A DNA stretch of 64,000 nt from Paenibacillus taihuensis (GTDB taxonomy: Bacteria > Bacillota > Bacilli > Paenibacillales > Paenibacillaceae), in the NCBI RefSeq assembly GCF_003386535.1, contig NZ_QTTN01000016.1, positions 8,201-72,200 of the forward strand, given 5' to 3'. How positions within the stretch are numbered: the stretch's first letter is position 1; each line of letters starts with the position of its first letter. The position numbers and the translations under genes were made by a program. Below, piece after piece: positions 1-9,100 of the stretch. The notes beneath the pieces were generated by a model that was given only the letters and a program-made list of their open reading frames with translations, was not told the DNA's origin and did no database searches.

Positions 1-93
1 ACACACCGTGTTTGTAGGCCCAGGCGTGATAGTCGCCCAAACAGCGCCCGAAATGGGCGCTGTGCGACGGAGCGAATCCCACCCTCTCCGCCA
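1..93 (+). ncRNA. 3' part of an unidentified structured RNA, cut by the window edge
   Basis: The first 93 bases fold well: TGTTTG at 9-14 pairs with CAAACA at 38-43 around an inner GGCG/CGCC hairpin. A second hairpin, CAGCGCCC (42-49) and GGGCGCTG (55-62), closes a GAAAT loop. The segment ends in a tRNA-like tail (AATCCCAC, CCTCTCC, G, CCA at 76-93). The T-loop would read AGCGAAT instead of TTCGAAT and the T-stem has mismatches, so a normal tRNA is unlikely. The 3' end of tmRNA or another structured RNA, or a degenerate tRNA-like copy, are possible. The 5' part lies outside the window. Low confidence; strand is inferred from the CCA tail. Confidence 0.25.
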
Positions 94-212
94 TTCATAA
101 CAGCGCTCACGCGAACCAATCGCTTTGGCGCTTTTTGCTGTTGCAGACGGTGCTGATGACCGCATAAAAACACCGCCAAAGCCGCATATTATCGGCATGG
201 AGGTGGTAAGCG

Positions 213-560
213 ATGAGCAAGTACGATGAGCTCGCAATCGATCAGCAGCAGCTGACGGAAGCGTGGCAGCGCACACTGCCAACGACGATCAATGAGGCGG
301 ATCGCGCCGAAGTGCATGCCGACGAAGCGGATCCGGCAGCTCTGCGCGTCACGATTCATGCAGCTGGGCACCAGATGTATGATTTTGACTTTAAGGTCGC
401 CTATGTGGATGGCCGTGAAGTGCAAACGACACTTATCGACGTGGAGAAGGACGGCCGCACGGTCGACGAAAGAACAGAGATCGTTCAAGAATTGGTGCAG
501 GACTACACCCGTCATATTCATGAATGTGCGCAAGCGCTGCATGATCTGACGCATCCATAA
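213..560 (+). CDS. conserved hypothetical protein, 115 aa
   Basis: Soluble, acidic 115-residue protein with no signal peptide or membrane segment and no motif that I recognise. GGAGGTGG at 199-206 is well placed for the ATG at 213, which fixes the start. The sequence has an acidic N-terminal half, a central beta-rich stretch (VTIHAAGHQMYDFDFKVAYV) and a helical C-terminus with several histidines. It is the first of three small genes on the same strand that end at the terminator near 1000-1043. Codon use matches the surroundings, so it is probably a real gene, but no function can be assigned. Confidence 0.7.
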   Translation: MSKYDELAIDQQQLTEAWQRTLPTTINEADRAEVHADEADPAALRVTIHAAGHQMYDFDFKVAYVDGREVQTTLIDVEKDGRTVDERTEIVQELVQDYTRHIHECAQALHDLTHP

Positions 561-607
561 GCCTTCTGGCCGTATAACGCATAAGGAAAGGCAGGCGAAC
601 CGAACTC

Positions 608-784
608 ATGACGAAAGTAAAAGGCACTGCAGATAAGAACCTAAGCAATGTCGTCGAGGATCTCGATAAAAATCCGGTTAACAGTCATCATGCCCAGCAG
701 CTGCAGCAGGATACGAATGACCGTCGTCATCAGGACGACATTAATCATGATCAGCCATCCGACCTGTTCCACTCGCGCAGCTAG
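608..784 (+). CDS. small hydrophilic protein, 58 aa, hypothetical
   Basis: A 58-codon frame (ATG at 608, TAG at 782-784) encodes a very hydrophilic, histidine-, glutamine- and aspartate-rich peptide (MTKVKGTADKNL to SDLFHSRS). A purine-rich stretch lies at about 582-590. It sits between the 115-aa gene and an SspP-like gene on the same strand. Small hydrophilic proteins of this composition are common among minor spore proteins, so a spore role is an inference from context only. The frame is short and could be spurious, but its composition and position in a run of small genes argue for it. Confidence 0.45.
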   Translation: MTKVKGTADKNLSNVVEDLDKNPVNSHHAQQLQQDTNDRRHQDDINHDQPSDLFHSRS

Positions 785-818
785 TTTGTGAATTCTTAGT
801 AAAGAGGTGCTATCCAGT

Positions 819-974
819 ATGGGCGGCAAGTCCAAGAGCGTTCCTGTACCTAATCCGGATGAACAGCGTGCCAAGTCACGCTCGAATAATGATTCGAATC
901 AGCCGGTAGCCCACTCGGGCTCGAAGAAAACGAAGCAGGCGAATCACGTAAGTCATCATAACCCGCAAGGGTAA
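819..974 (+). CDS. small acid-soluble spore protein, SspP-like, 51 aa
   Basis: 51 residues, starting at the ATG at 819 after AGAGGTG (804-810). The C-terminal half, HSGSKKTKQANHVSHHN, resembles the SGSKK-K-NH block of minor small acid-soluble spore protein P (SspP/CotL) of Bacillus; the N-terminal half is serine/asparagine-rich. Proteins of this group are made in the forespore and packed in the spore core. If the assignment holds, expression would be SigG-dependent, but I did not find a convincing forespore promoter. It is the last gene before a strong terminator. Confidence 0.5.
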   Translation: MGGKSKSVPVPNPDEQRAKSRSNNDSNQPVAHSGSKKTKQANHVSHHNPQG

Positions 975-999
975 GCACGAATCAGATACGTAAACACGC

Positions 1000-1043
1000 A
1001 GCCCTCTGAGACGGAATAAGGTCCGTTGTCAGGGGGCTTTTTG
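1000..1043 (+). terminator. rho-independent terminator
   Basis: AGCCCTCTGAGACGGA and TCCGTTGTCAGGGGGCT form a long, slightly imperfect hairpin directly followed by TTTTT. It ends the run of small genes 213-974. Confidence 0.85.
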
Positions 1044-1163
1044 GCATGGGGAAAGATAGGAATTGGGAGCATTTCAATCTTCCGATCAGCCGGAGGATCA
1101 GGTAAAATGGAAAGTGCTTGTTTGTTTGCTTGCTTATGTGTTCATGGGAGAGGGGTTATTTCA

Positions 1164-2246
1164 TTGAAAATGTTGAAGACAAGTGCAATTGTGCTGCTCA
1201 CAGCAGCATTAGTCGTCCTAAGTGGATGCAGCAGCTCCAAGTCAGCGAAAGAAACGATGCTTAGTGCAATGGCGAATAATCAAGCAGCCAAGAGTATGAC
1301 ATATACCGGCAAAATCACACTGGATGAGCTGACACTGCCACAGACAGCAGCAGGGGCTGGCCAATTGCCGGCTGCAGCGCCGCTCGTGCTGTCCGTCCTC
1401 AAAGGTGCCGTCATTAACATTCACGGTAAGCTGCAGACTTCACCGGAGCGGGCTGAGTTGACGATGGATATGACGCTCGGCAGCGGGGATGTGAAGCTGA
1501 ATCTATCGATTCCGATGATCATTACGGCGGATAAAATGTGGATTAAGGTGCCGCAGGTTCCCGGCTTCCCGATCCCTGAGACCATCTCGGGCAAGTTTGT
1601 TGAGATCGATGTGAAGATGCTGGAGCAGGAGCAAGGGGCTGGAGCAGGATTAGGCGATCTTACTGCCGTACAAAATATCGGTCAGGATCTGCTTAAGCCG
1701 CTGCTTGACAGCCTGGACGAGAAGACGTTCTTCTCCGAGCCGAAGGCCGCAGATATTAGCGGACTTCCGGAAGGCCAGAAGGCAGACAAGTTCGTACGGT
1801 TTTCTGTGGATGAGTCGAACAAGGATGCAGCTATAACGGCGGTAATGGAGAAAGCGGCACCGCAGATTATTGATCTATTACTGGGTAATGAAGCGTATAT
1901 GAAGGCACTCCAACTGAAGAAGGAGCAGCTGGAAACCGCGAAGAAAGAGCTAGCAGACGGCGGCAAAATGAAGGATACTGTCGATACGCTCAAGAAAAGC
2001 GTGAAGATCGACCAGCTGGATGTGACAGGCGGCATCAAGGACGATTATTTGACATACGAAGCGATGAATATGAAGCTCGAATCGACAGATGCGGATACGG
2101 CTGGAATGAAGGTCGGCATGCGTTTCGAGATGTCGTTCTCGGATATCAACAAAGAAGTGAAGTTTGAGTACGAGCTGCCGAAGGATGCGATTCCGGTGGA
2201 GCAGCTGCAAGGCATGCTCGGTCTGCCGAGCGCAAGCGGGTCTTAA
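1164..2246 (+). CDS. lipoprotein, DUF6612-like, 360 aa
   Basis: Exported lipoprotein anchored on the outer face of the membrane. The N-terminus is a lipoprotein signal: basic residues, a hydrophobic stretch (SAIVLLTAALVVL) and a lipobox LSGC with the cysteine to be lipidated. The open frame extends upstream to 1026, but GGAGAGGGG at 1147-1155 is spaced for the TTG at 1164 (MKMLKTS); ATG 1170 is the alternative. The mature part is rich in beta strands, with a helical lysine-rich segment near residues 235-280, reminiscent of LolA/LppX-like lipoproteins annotated in Paenibacillus as DUF6612. Substrate unknown. Followed by a terminator shared with the convergent chemoreceptor gene. Confidence 0.75.
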   Translation: MKMLKTSAIVLLTAALVVLSGCSSSKSAKETMLSAMANNQAAKSMTYTGKITLDELTLPQTAAGAGQLPAAAPLVLSVLKGAVINIHGKLQTSPERAELTMDMTLGSGDVKLNLSIPMIITADKMWIKVPQVPGFPIPETISGKFVEIDVKMLEQEQGAGAGLGDLTAVQNIGQDLLKPLLDSLDEKTFFSEPKAADISGLPEGQKADKFVRFSVDESNKDAAITAVMEKAAPQIIDLLLGNEAYMKALQLKKEQLETAKKELADGGKMKDTVDTLKKSVKIDQLDVTGGIKDDYLTYEAMNMKLESTDADTAGMKVGMRFEMSFSDINKEVKFEYELPKDAIPVEQLQGMLGLPSASGS

Positions 2247-2260
2247 ATTTGCAAAAAAAG

Positions 2261-2302
2261 AAGAAGCGTCCTCTCCATTGCGGGGGGCGCTTCTTTTGCT
2301 TT
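2261..2302. terminator. bidirectional terminator between convergent genes
   Basis: AGAAGCGTCCTCTCC pairs with GGGGGGCGCTTCT; a T-run follows on the plus strand and the A-run before it gives a T-run on the minus strand. It serves both the lipoprotein gene and the chemoreceptor gene. Confidence 0.8.
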
Positions 2303-2311
2303 AATGACGCA

Positions 2312-4366
2312 TTAAAATTTGAAGCTCGCCGCAGATTGCGTCAGCTTGTTCGCCAGGCTGTACAGTGCCTGTGAGTTAGCCGCTGTTTGCTGGGAGCCTG
2401 CAGAGGCTTCTTCACTGAAAGCGGCGATGCCTTCGATGGAGCTGAGCACGTCCCTGGTCTGGGCGGACTGCTGCTCGCTTGCGGAGGCGATATCAGCGAC
2501 TTGACTGGTCATTTCGTTGATTTTGTCCGTGATGGTCTCGAACGATTGACCCGTCCGTTTGGAATATTCCATTGCACTTGTCGCAGCTTGCACGCTTTCC
2601 GTGCTGTTATTCTGCATATCGTGAATGATACGCGTTATCTGCATGGCGGCTTCGCTGCTGCGCTCTGCCAATCTGCGCACTTCATCCGCTACGACGGAGA
2701 AGCCGCGGCCTTGCTCGCCAGCACGGGCTGCTTCAATCGCCGCATTAAGTGCCAGCAGGTTCGTCTGCTGGGCAATTTCTTCGATCACCTCGATGATCTC
2801 GCCAATTCGCATGGAGGCATCTTGCAGTGTCGTCATTTTGCTGCTGAGCGTACCCATGCTGTCGATAGAGAGCTGTACGATTCGGCTGCTCTCGTCGGAA
2901 ATTTGCTTCGTATCCATGCACAGCTGCGACGTATGCTCCGCATTGCGGGCGACGAGATTGATCGCGTCTGCTTGCTGCATGAGCAGCTCGTTCATCTCCA
3001 GCGTGGAGCGGGCCTGTTCGCTGCTGCCTCTTGCAATTTCTTCTGTGCTCATCGAAATGTCCTTGGATGCGCTGGAGACGGCAGCGGCGCTGTCTTTCAT
3101 ATGACCGATGACCGTACGCAAGCTGGCGACCATATGGTTGAAGGACTTGGTGAAGGCGCCGATCTCGTCCTTAGGCGCGTAGTCGCTTGTTACGGATAAG
3201 TCGCCGCTAGCGATGTGGTGCGATAGCTTCTCCAAATTCGTCAGTGCGCCGACGGTCGAGATGCAGAAAGCGACGGACAGATAAAGGGCGAGCGCCAGTA
3301 GAATAGCGATGAAGATGATCGCCTGGTACAGCTGGGAAGTGAAACTGTCGATACGTTCGTGCAGCAGCTGATCCAGAACAGGAGTGGCTTGCTCAGTTAG
3401 CTTGAAGACGGCATCAATAGCCGATGTGGACCTGCTTGAGAATTCCGTAAAGCTGGGCGATGTCTGGTCGGCGTTCAGGATCTGATTGTTATAGAGCTTG
3501 ATCAATTGCTGAATGAGGCTTGTAGCCTCCGTAAGTTGATTATTAAGGAGCGGCTTGATCGCTGGATTGCTGTTAAAAGCGGTTTGCAGATCAGCTTGCG
3601 CAGTATCCATGTCATATTGCAGCAATGTCATGTAACGCAGCAGCTGTGTGCGAGACTCGGGAGAGAATTGATTACTGCGGCTAGCCTCTGCCGCAATTGC
3701 ACTGGAACGGCTGAGCAGGTTCGAAATAGCCGGAAGCTTCACTTGCGTGACGTCCATGATGTAATAGCTGTCGAGATCGGGATCGAGGATCAAATTTGAA
3801 TTGTTGGCGACAAGCTCCGTAAGCTTGAGGAGGTCATCGACAAACGTGAGATGATTAGCGTATTTGGGGTCGGTGATGCTATCTTGAAGGACGGTGCTTT
3901 TATAGGACTGCCAGTCGGACTTTATGCGGCTCCAAGATTCACTTGTGCCAAGCTTCTTGCCTAGGTCCTTATCGAGCTTGTCCTGTTCTGTAAGTGCAGG
4001 TTCCATCTGCTGTTGCAAACGCGTGATCGCTGCTGAGGCTGCAGAAGCATCGCCTCCTTGGCTGTTGCGGTAGGCTTCCGTCTGTTCGCGCAGCTCTTCC
4101 GCCGTGAGTAGCAGTTTGGAGACGCCCGCGTTATACTCGCTGCCAAGCAGCTCTTGCTTGCCGAAGTGAATGCCGACATTCTTCGAAGAGATGTAGAAGT
4201 ACATGAGGAATACGATAGGAATGACGAGGACGATACCGATCAGCATAAACTTCTTGGCATAGTTCTGTCGATCGAGCAGCTTGATGGCGAGGTTGAAGAA
4301 AGGCATTTTCATAGGTAGCACGTTCCCTTCGTTGATGTTAAAATACCTAACGCGTAATTTCGACAA
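2312..4366 (-). CDS. methyl-accepting chemotaxis protein, 684 aa
   Basis: Transmembrane chemoreceptor. Order: short cytoplasmic N-terminus, membrane segment about residues 41-60, an extracellular helical sensor of about 285 residues, second membrane segment about 345-367, HAMP linker, then a long coiled-coil signalling domain. The signalling tip is clear near residues 535-570 ([20 protein letters not shown], then [11 protein letters not shown]). Ligand unknown. The TTG at 4366 has AGGAGG about 13 bases upstream; the ATG of MKMPFF, 19 codons in, is a plausible alternative. It is transcribed alone, away from motA/motB but presumably feeding the same motility system through CheA/CheW encoded elsewhere. 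Confidence 0.9.
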   Translation of the reverse strand: MSKLRVRYFNINEGNVLPMKMPFFNLAIKLLDRQNYAKKFMLIGIVLVIPIVFLMYFYISSKNVGIHFGKQELLGSEYNAGVSKLLLTAEELREQTEAYRNSQGGDASAASAAITRLQQQMEPALTEQDKLDKDLGKKLGTSESWSRIKSDWQSYKSTVLQDSITDPKYANHLTFVDDLLKLTELVANNSNLILDPDLDSYYIMDVTQVKLPAISNLLSRSSAIAAEASRSNQFSPESRTQLLRYMTLLQYDMDTAQADLQTAFNSNPAIKPLLNNQLTEATSLIQQLIKLYNNQILNADQTSPSFTEFSSRSTSAIDAVFKLTEQATPVLDQLLHERIDSFTSQLYQAIIFIAILLALALYLSVAFCISTVGALTNLEKLSHHIASGDLSVTSDYAPKDEIGAFTKSFNHMVASLRTVIGHMKDSAAAVSSASKDISMSTEEIARGSSEQARSTLEMNELLMQQADAINLVARNAEHTSQLCMDTKQISDESSRIVQLSIDSMGTLSSKMTTLQDASMRIGEIIEVIEEIAQQTNLLALNAAIEAARAGEQGRGFSVVADEVRRLAERSSEAAMQITRIIHDMQNNSTESVQAATSAMEYSKRTGQSFETITDKINEMTSQVADIASASEQQSAQTRDVLSSIEGIAAFSEEASAGSQQTAANSQALYSLANKLTQSAASFKF

Positions 4367-4408
4367 AATTTGTAATTTTCCTCCTTGTATGAAGTGAAAT
4401 ACCTAAAA

Positions 4409-4441
4409 TAAAAAGAACCGCGTTGTCGAACGCGATTCTTT
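4409..4441 (-). terminator. terminator downstream of the VOC gene
   Basis: AGAACCGCGTTGTCGAACGCGATTCTTT makes a stable hairpin; on the minus strand it is followed by a T-rich run. It separates the VOC/acetyltransferase pair from the chemoreceptor gene. Confidence 0.6.
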
Positions 4442-4475
4442 CTTGTGAGCTTAGATGAGGTTAGGGCAGGCTAGA

Positions 4476-4937
4476 TTAGCTCTGCTGATGCAGCGCTCGC
4501 CATTCGCTCAAATAAGGGACATAGCCAAGCTCTCGCGGCTCATCCGGCAGCCATGCGATGAAATCGAGCTCATTGCCGTCCGAATCGTTGAAGTAGACGG
4601 CCGCTGCAGGCATCCACGTGTGGACAATAGGTTCGATCGGCTCGCGGCCAAGCGCCGGGATCGGGGATAACCCTTTGGCTTGCAGCCAATCGATCGATTT
4701 CTCCAACTGTTCGAGGTCAGTGCCGAATGCAAAATGTCTCCTGCGTACCTCCGTACCCGCCGGAACCTCCCATACGCCCAGCAGCTGCCGGTCCCTGCCG
4801 ATGTAGAAGAAAGCGACTCGGCGTTCTTCGATGACAAGGGACAGTTCCAGGCCGAGGTCTTGGTAGAAGGCGATGGAGGCTTGCAGATCCTGCACTTGAA
4901 TATGGGTTTCGTACAGATTTTGAATCATATTGGTCAT
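4476..4937 (-). CDS. VOC (glyoxalase/bleomycin-resistance fold) protein, 153 aa
   Basis: Single-copy vicinal-oxygen-chelate domain protein: THIQVQDLQASIAFYQDLGL at the N-terminus and a C-terminal AAVYFNDSDGNELDFIAWLP block with the usual final glutamate/aspartate region. Such proteins bind a divalent metal and act on, or sequester, small molecules; the substrate cannot be read from the sequence. GGAGGAG lies just before the ATG and overlaps the end of the upstream acetyltransferase gene; only three bases separate the two genes, so they are translated from one message. Confidence 0.85.
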   Translation of the reverse strand: MTNMIQNLYETHIQVQDLQASIAFYQDLGLELSLVIEERRVAFFYIGRDRQLLGVWEVPAGTEVRRRHFAFGTDLEQLEKSIDWLQAKGLSPIPALGREPIEPIVHTWMPAAAVYFNDSDGNELDFIAWLPDEPRELGYVPYLSEWRALHQQS

Positions 4938-4940
4938 AGT

Positions 4941-5495
4941 TTACTCCTCCTCCGACTTCGTCTCCGACAGGATAGCCAGAATCTGATGGTCTTCCCAACG
5001 ACCATTGATCTTGACCCCTTGGCGCTCGATGCCTTCTTTGTGAAAACCCGCCTTCTCCAACACGCGCATGGAGCCGGTATTACTAGGCATCACTCCTGCT
5101 TCGATCCGGTGCAATTTCAACTGCTGGAAAGCGAATGCGACGGTTAAGGAAACGGCTTCTGTGGTCAGTCCTCTACCGTTATATTGCTCGTCGAGCTGAT
5201 AGCCAATCATAGCTCGTTCCAGCGGGCCGCGATACACATGATTGAGGGACACGCTGCCGATTAAATCGCCGGTCTCTTTGAGAAAGATCCCGAAGTTATA
5301 CTTCTTATCCTCTTCGCGCTGCACGATCGAATCGCTAATGGACTTACGCTTCGATCCAAGGGTGTAGAAGTCATCCGGAAACGTTGGGGAAAACTTCTGA
5401 AATAATTCGCGGTTATTCACATGTAGATTGAGCAGCGACTCGGCGTCCGTGACTTCCAAGAAGCGAATAAATACGTTGTTACCCGTAAGCTCCAT
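4941..5495 (-). CDS. GNAT N-acetyltransferase, RimJ/RimL type, 184 aa
   Basis: Acetyl-CoA-dependent N-acetyltransferase. The core strands and acetyl-CoA loop are visible: IGYQLDEQYNGRGLTTEAV, followed by HRIEAGVMPSNTGSMRVLEKAGF, which is typical of RimJ/RimL and ribosomal-protein-like acetyltransferases. The acceptor is unknown. GGGAGG precedes the ATG at suitable spacing. First gene of a two-gene unit with the VOC protein, which suggests resistance to, or modification of, a common small molecule. The hairpin at 5519-5546 lies upstream and belongs to the old tRNA-Arg transcript. Confidence 0.85.
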   Translation of the reverse strand: MELTGNNVFIRFLEVTDAESLLNLHVNNRELFQKFSPTFPDDFYTLGSKRKSISDSIVQREEDKKYNFGIFLKETGDLIGSVSLNHVYRGPLERAMIGYQLDEQYNGRGLTTEAVSLTVAFAFQQLKLHRIEAGVMPSNTGSMRVLEKAGFHKEGIERQGVKINGRWEDHQILAILSETKSEEE

Positions 5496-5518
5496 ACCAC
5501 TTACCTCCCGATATAAAT

Positions 5519-5546
5519 AAAAACCCCTTGAATAACAAGGAGTTTA
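5519..5546 (-). terminator. ancestral terminator of tRNA-Arg, left of the island
   Basis: Read on the minus strand, AAACTCCTTG-TTATT-CAAGGGGTTTTT is a classic terminator. It lies just beyond the left copy of the tRNA 3' half (5561-5609), where the tRNA-Arg transcript would have ended before the island was inserted. Confidence 0.7.
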
Positions 5547-5560
5547 AGCATCTTCTTACA

Positions 5561-5609
5561 TGGCGCGCCCGATACGATTCGAACGTACGACCTGCAGTTT
5601 AGGAAACTG
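5561..5609 (-). repeat. att site, distal copy: 49-bp duplicate of the tRNA-Arg 3' half
   Basis: These 49 bases are identical to 11027-11075 and correspond to the 3' half of tRNA-Arg(CCT), from the anticodon stem-loop to CCA. The 5' half is absent here: sequence identity stops at 5610. This is the hallmark left when an element integrates into the 3' end of a tRNA gene and rebuilds it on the other side. Confidence 0.9.
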
Positions 5610-6040
5610 CGATATGTGCAAATATAAAAGTGGAACATTCAAATGCTTCGAGCCTTTCCCTGACGCGGTTTGTGGATATAAGGGCTTTTTGTATTTCGAC
5701 CATATGCTTGGTGGTCCTGTTGTTGTCACATAATTTCTGAAAGTATACCTAAGTACGTTTCTTCAAGATAGTCGTTTTTCTGCTTGAGCAGTTGCCCAAC
5801 ATAGACGTTGAAAACATGGAAGAACTAGATAGACTGCTCCCATGGCCCGAAAATCTGCCGGACCCAAATCAAAAATTAAATGAAAAAACTCCCTTCCCGG
5901 AAAATCTATTCTGATGCTACAACAGGGGCGTGCTGTATTCATATGTATTTTATTCACCAATAATGATTGATAATGACCATTTGAAATCATTCCAATAAAT
6001 AATGCACCGAATCATGATAGATTTTGTTAAATAAACTATA
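5610..6040. other. island left arm, no confident gene
   Basis: AT-rich and without a convincing gene. On the minus strand a 49-codon frame (5748 down to 5602, ATG form of 34 codons) stays open until a TAA inside the att repeat. It could be the tail of a decayed recombination gene but shows no diagnostic motif. GTCCTGTTGTTGTCA at 5714-5728 resembles one arm of the inverted repeat at 10908-10940. Confidence 0.4.
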
Positions 6041-6069
6041 TTGATACTACTTATTAGATTAATCATAAT
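6041..6069 (+). promoter_or_regulatory. SigA-type promoter of the SLH gene
   Basis: TTGATA (6041-6046), a 17-base spacer and CATAAT (6064-6069) lie 83 bases upstream of the SLH protein start in AT-rich sequence, with the cre box just downstream. Confidence 0.5.
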
Positions 6070-6096
6070 GAAGTTGCAATGAGAAAACCCCCTTAT

Positions 6097-6110
6097 TGTA
6101 AGCGGTTTCA
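6097..6110 (+). promoter_or_regulatory. cre box (CcpA operator)
   Basis: TGTAAGCGGTTTCA matches every position of the Bacillus cre consensus TGWAANCGNTNWCA. It lies downstream of the putative promoter (6041-6069) and 41 bases before the SLH gene start, a roadblock position typical of CcpA repression. This predicts that the surface protein is catabolite-repressed. Confidence 0.65.
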
Positions 6111-6151
6111 ACACCGGTGTGATGCCATAAAAAACAAAAGGAGCACAGAGA

Positions 6152-9100
6152 ATGTCAAGAAAAACGAGAAAAACTTCGCAAGTCATTTCTTCAATCGCTA
6201 TTGGCAGCATGTTATTCACAGGCACAGCAGCCTTTGCAAGTCCTTCTGTGGTAAATGAAAATGTTTCTACACACTGGGCAACGAAAGAATTGCAAAAATG
6301 GTTATCTATTGGACTATTGAAAGGTGATGCTAATGGTAACCTAAACCCTAACGATGCTATCACGCGCGCGGAATTTGTTACGATTCTGAATCGCGTTTTC
6401 AATCTTCAAAGCACAACTAACTCAAAAACTTTTGCTGACGCTAACCCTAGCGATTGGTATTTTGGAGAGCTTCAAAAGGCTTCTGCGGCCGGATTACTAA
6501 ACGGAGACTCCAAAAATAACGCGAATCCTAGAGCAGCTATTACTCGTCAAGAAGCCGCTGCTCTTATTTCAAGAGGATTCCAAGTTGTTTCTGGAACTAA
6601 TAACACTAATTTCAGTGATTCCTCACAGATTGCCAAGTGGGCTTCAGAAGCAGTTTCTACTCTTGCGTCAAAAGGATATCTAAATGGAAGAGGCAATGGT
6701 AATTTTAATCCTCTTGCTAAGATCACTCGCGCCGAATCTTTTGTTATGACAGATCGAGTAATGGGAACATTAGTTAGAACGCCTGAAGACCTTGCTAACC
6801 TTCCATCTACTATCACTGGAAATGTTACAATCGCTCTTCCTGGCGCTACGCTAAAAGGCCTTACTATCAACGGTGATGTTTATGTGACGGATGCGGCAGC
6901 AGCAGACCCAGTTGTTTTGGACCACACAACAGTAACGGGTGATCTAAGTATTGTAGTTGCACAAGGGGTAAACTTAATAGCTTCCTCTATTACGGGTACA
7001 ACAAATGTAGCGGATGCGCGACATACGATATCGTTAAACCTAGACTCTGATTCTTCTCTTAACACGCTAGTACTAAACGCTCCTGCTAATGTTACAGGTA
7101 CTGGTAGTATTCTAACAGCCAACATCAATTCAACCGGTGTTACAGTAGCCCAGCAACCGACTACTGTTAAGGTTGCAGCTGGTATTACTTCTACTGTTGC
7201 TGGTAAGTCTGTAGACAATACAACTTCTACCGGCACTGACACTGGTAACAACCATGGCAATGACACCGGGAACAACACTGGGGGTAACAACAGCGGCGAC
7301 ACTGGCAATATTAATCACAACACGCCGGTTGTTTCTGCAGTTTCAAATGGAAGCAAAGTCAACATGTACAGTACTCAAATCACTCGTTTGCAGCCTGAAG
7401 GATTGGATATAACGCAACCAATCAAATGGACAACTTCTGATCCTTATATTGCTTATGTGGATACCATCGGTAACAGCGCTGGCAACTTCGCAGGTAAAGT
7501 GCTTGGCGTTTCTGACGGGACAGCTACAATCACAGGTAAACAAGGCGAGACTACTGTTACTGTTTCTGTTACTGTTACAAATGATCCTAAAATAGCTACC
7601 AATTTAGAAAAAATCGTTTACTACTATAGCGCCGGCGATGATAAGATTCCTGATTCCTCTGATGCCCCTGCGCTAAATACGGATAATTTTACAGCTCTTG
7701 TTGGAAGAACTTGGCCTTCTGCAAGTTATGCTGGATATCTTAACGGTCCGAATGGTGTGAAGTGGATGCTCTCTTCCGACCACGCTTCGGTAACACTGTA
7801 TGATCCTAACAAGGCAAACCCAGCAGACCAAATCCAATACCTGCAAGGCGGAAGATATATCCCTCAAGATGCATCCGGTACAACTCAATCAATCGACATA
7901 ATGATGACCGATGCAGCCGGAGGACTTTGGATTATAGATGCAGCTGGAAACGCTACTCACATTGTGAGAAAACAAATATCCGTTATGGCATTGTCTTTGC
8001 AACAAGTTGAGTATTCAAGAAACTTCTTAGACCGTACCGGTTTCCAAGACGGCAAGAACAAATTCAGCTCTCAAGCGGATAAAATCGCTTCTTTGATGGG
8101 GACAAAAGATACAACAGATGTATCTGTAGCGAATCTGGAGAGCGATAACAGTGGCACGTGGACCTCGCTTTTCGGTATGGGTGAGCTAGGCCGATATAAC
8201 TATATGAAATCCGTATACGGTTCTAGCGACCAACGTACGATTGACGCTAAATCCTCTGCTATTCGCGCTACGGAAGCGGTTACTCTGCTAGCTTACATTT
8301 CGGGCACGCAATTAACTGTTCCTGCCAAAGACAATGTTAATGACTCTGATGTTCTAGCATTCCTTGGAGCTGATATTGACGGTAAGGATGAGGGCAAACC
8401 TGTATATATTGATTCTAACGGTCAATATACATTAAACCCAATCGGAACCACGCCGGCTCCCGGAGATGTGTTTGTTCGTGATTACCTTGTAAACCCTGCT
8501 AACCCAATGGCGATTGGAGATACAAACAGATGGGTTCATAAGAATGCTGGAACGACGACAGATATCAATGGTACAACCGTTAGCTACTCTAGCTTGATTA
8601 AAAACACAGGTGATTTAGCTAACCTCAAATCATATAACACGCTTCCCGTTCCTACTCGCTTAGCTAAGTTATATGACCCTAATGCGGGCACTGCCAACGC
8701 AATTCCTGATAACCAAATATACTACAAGCCAGACGCAAGCTCTGATGAATTTGTACAAGATTTCGCGTTCCTTAATATGGCTTATGACACCTTCAAAACA
8801 GATGATAAAGAGCTTGCATCTCTAATAAAGACGGCTATCATCTCGAGTGTCAACGCAACCATTATAAACAACTACTACCACATGGCTCTAAGCCCAAGAG
8901 TTGGCATCGATCCGGCATATAAACCAACTGGTCCTAAATACTCTGCCGGCTATGTAAACAGTGGTAATGGATTAAATGTTCCTACAACACCGACTAGATG
9001 GGGTAACTTTAATCCTGAATATCTGGATGGCGCAAACAACGTTTATAACAAATCCGATTATGAAGATGGACCCCTAAACGCAGGAATTGCTCTGCAGATG

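Noticed and set aside
1-93. tRNA-Ser gene at the window start
   Set aside because: The T-loop reads AGCGAAT, the T-stem has mismatches, and the 5' half is outside the window, so a tRNA call is not supported.
5561-5609. Second tRNA-Arg gene
   Set aside because: Only the 3' half is present; the 5' acceptor and D-arm are missing, so it cannot be a functional tRNA.
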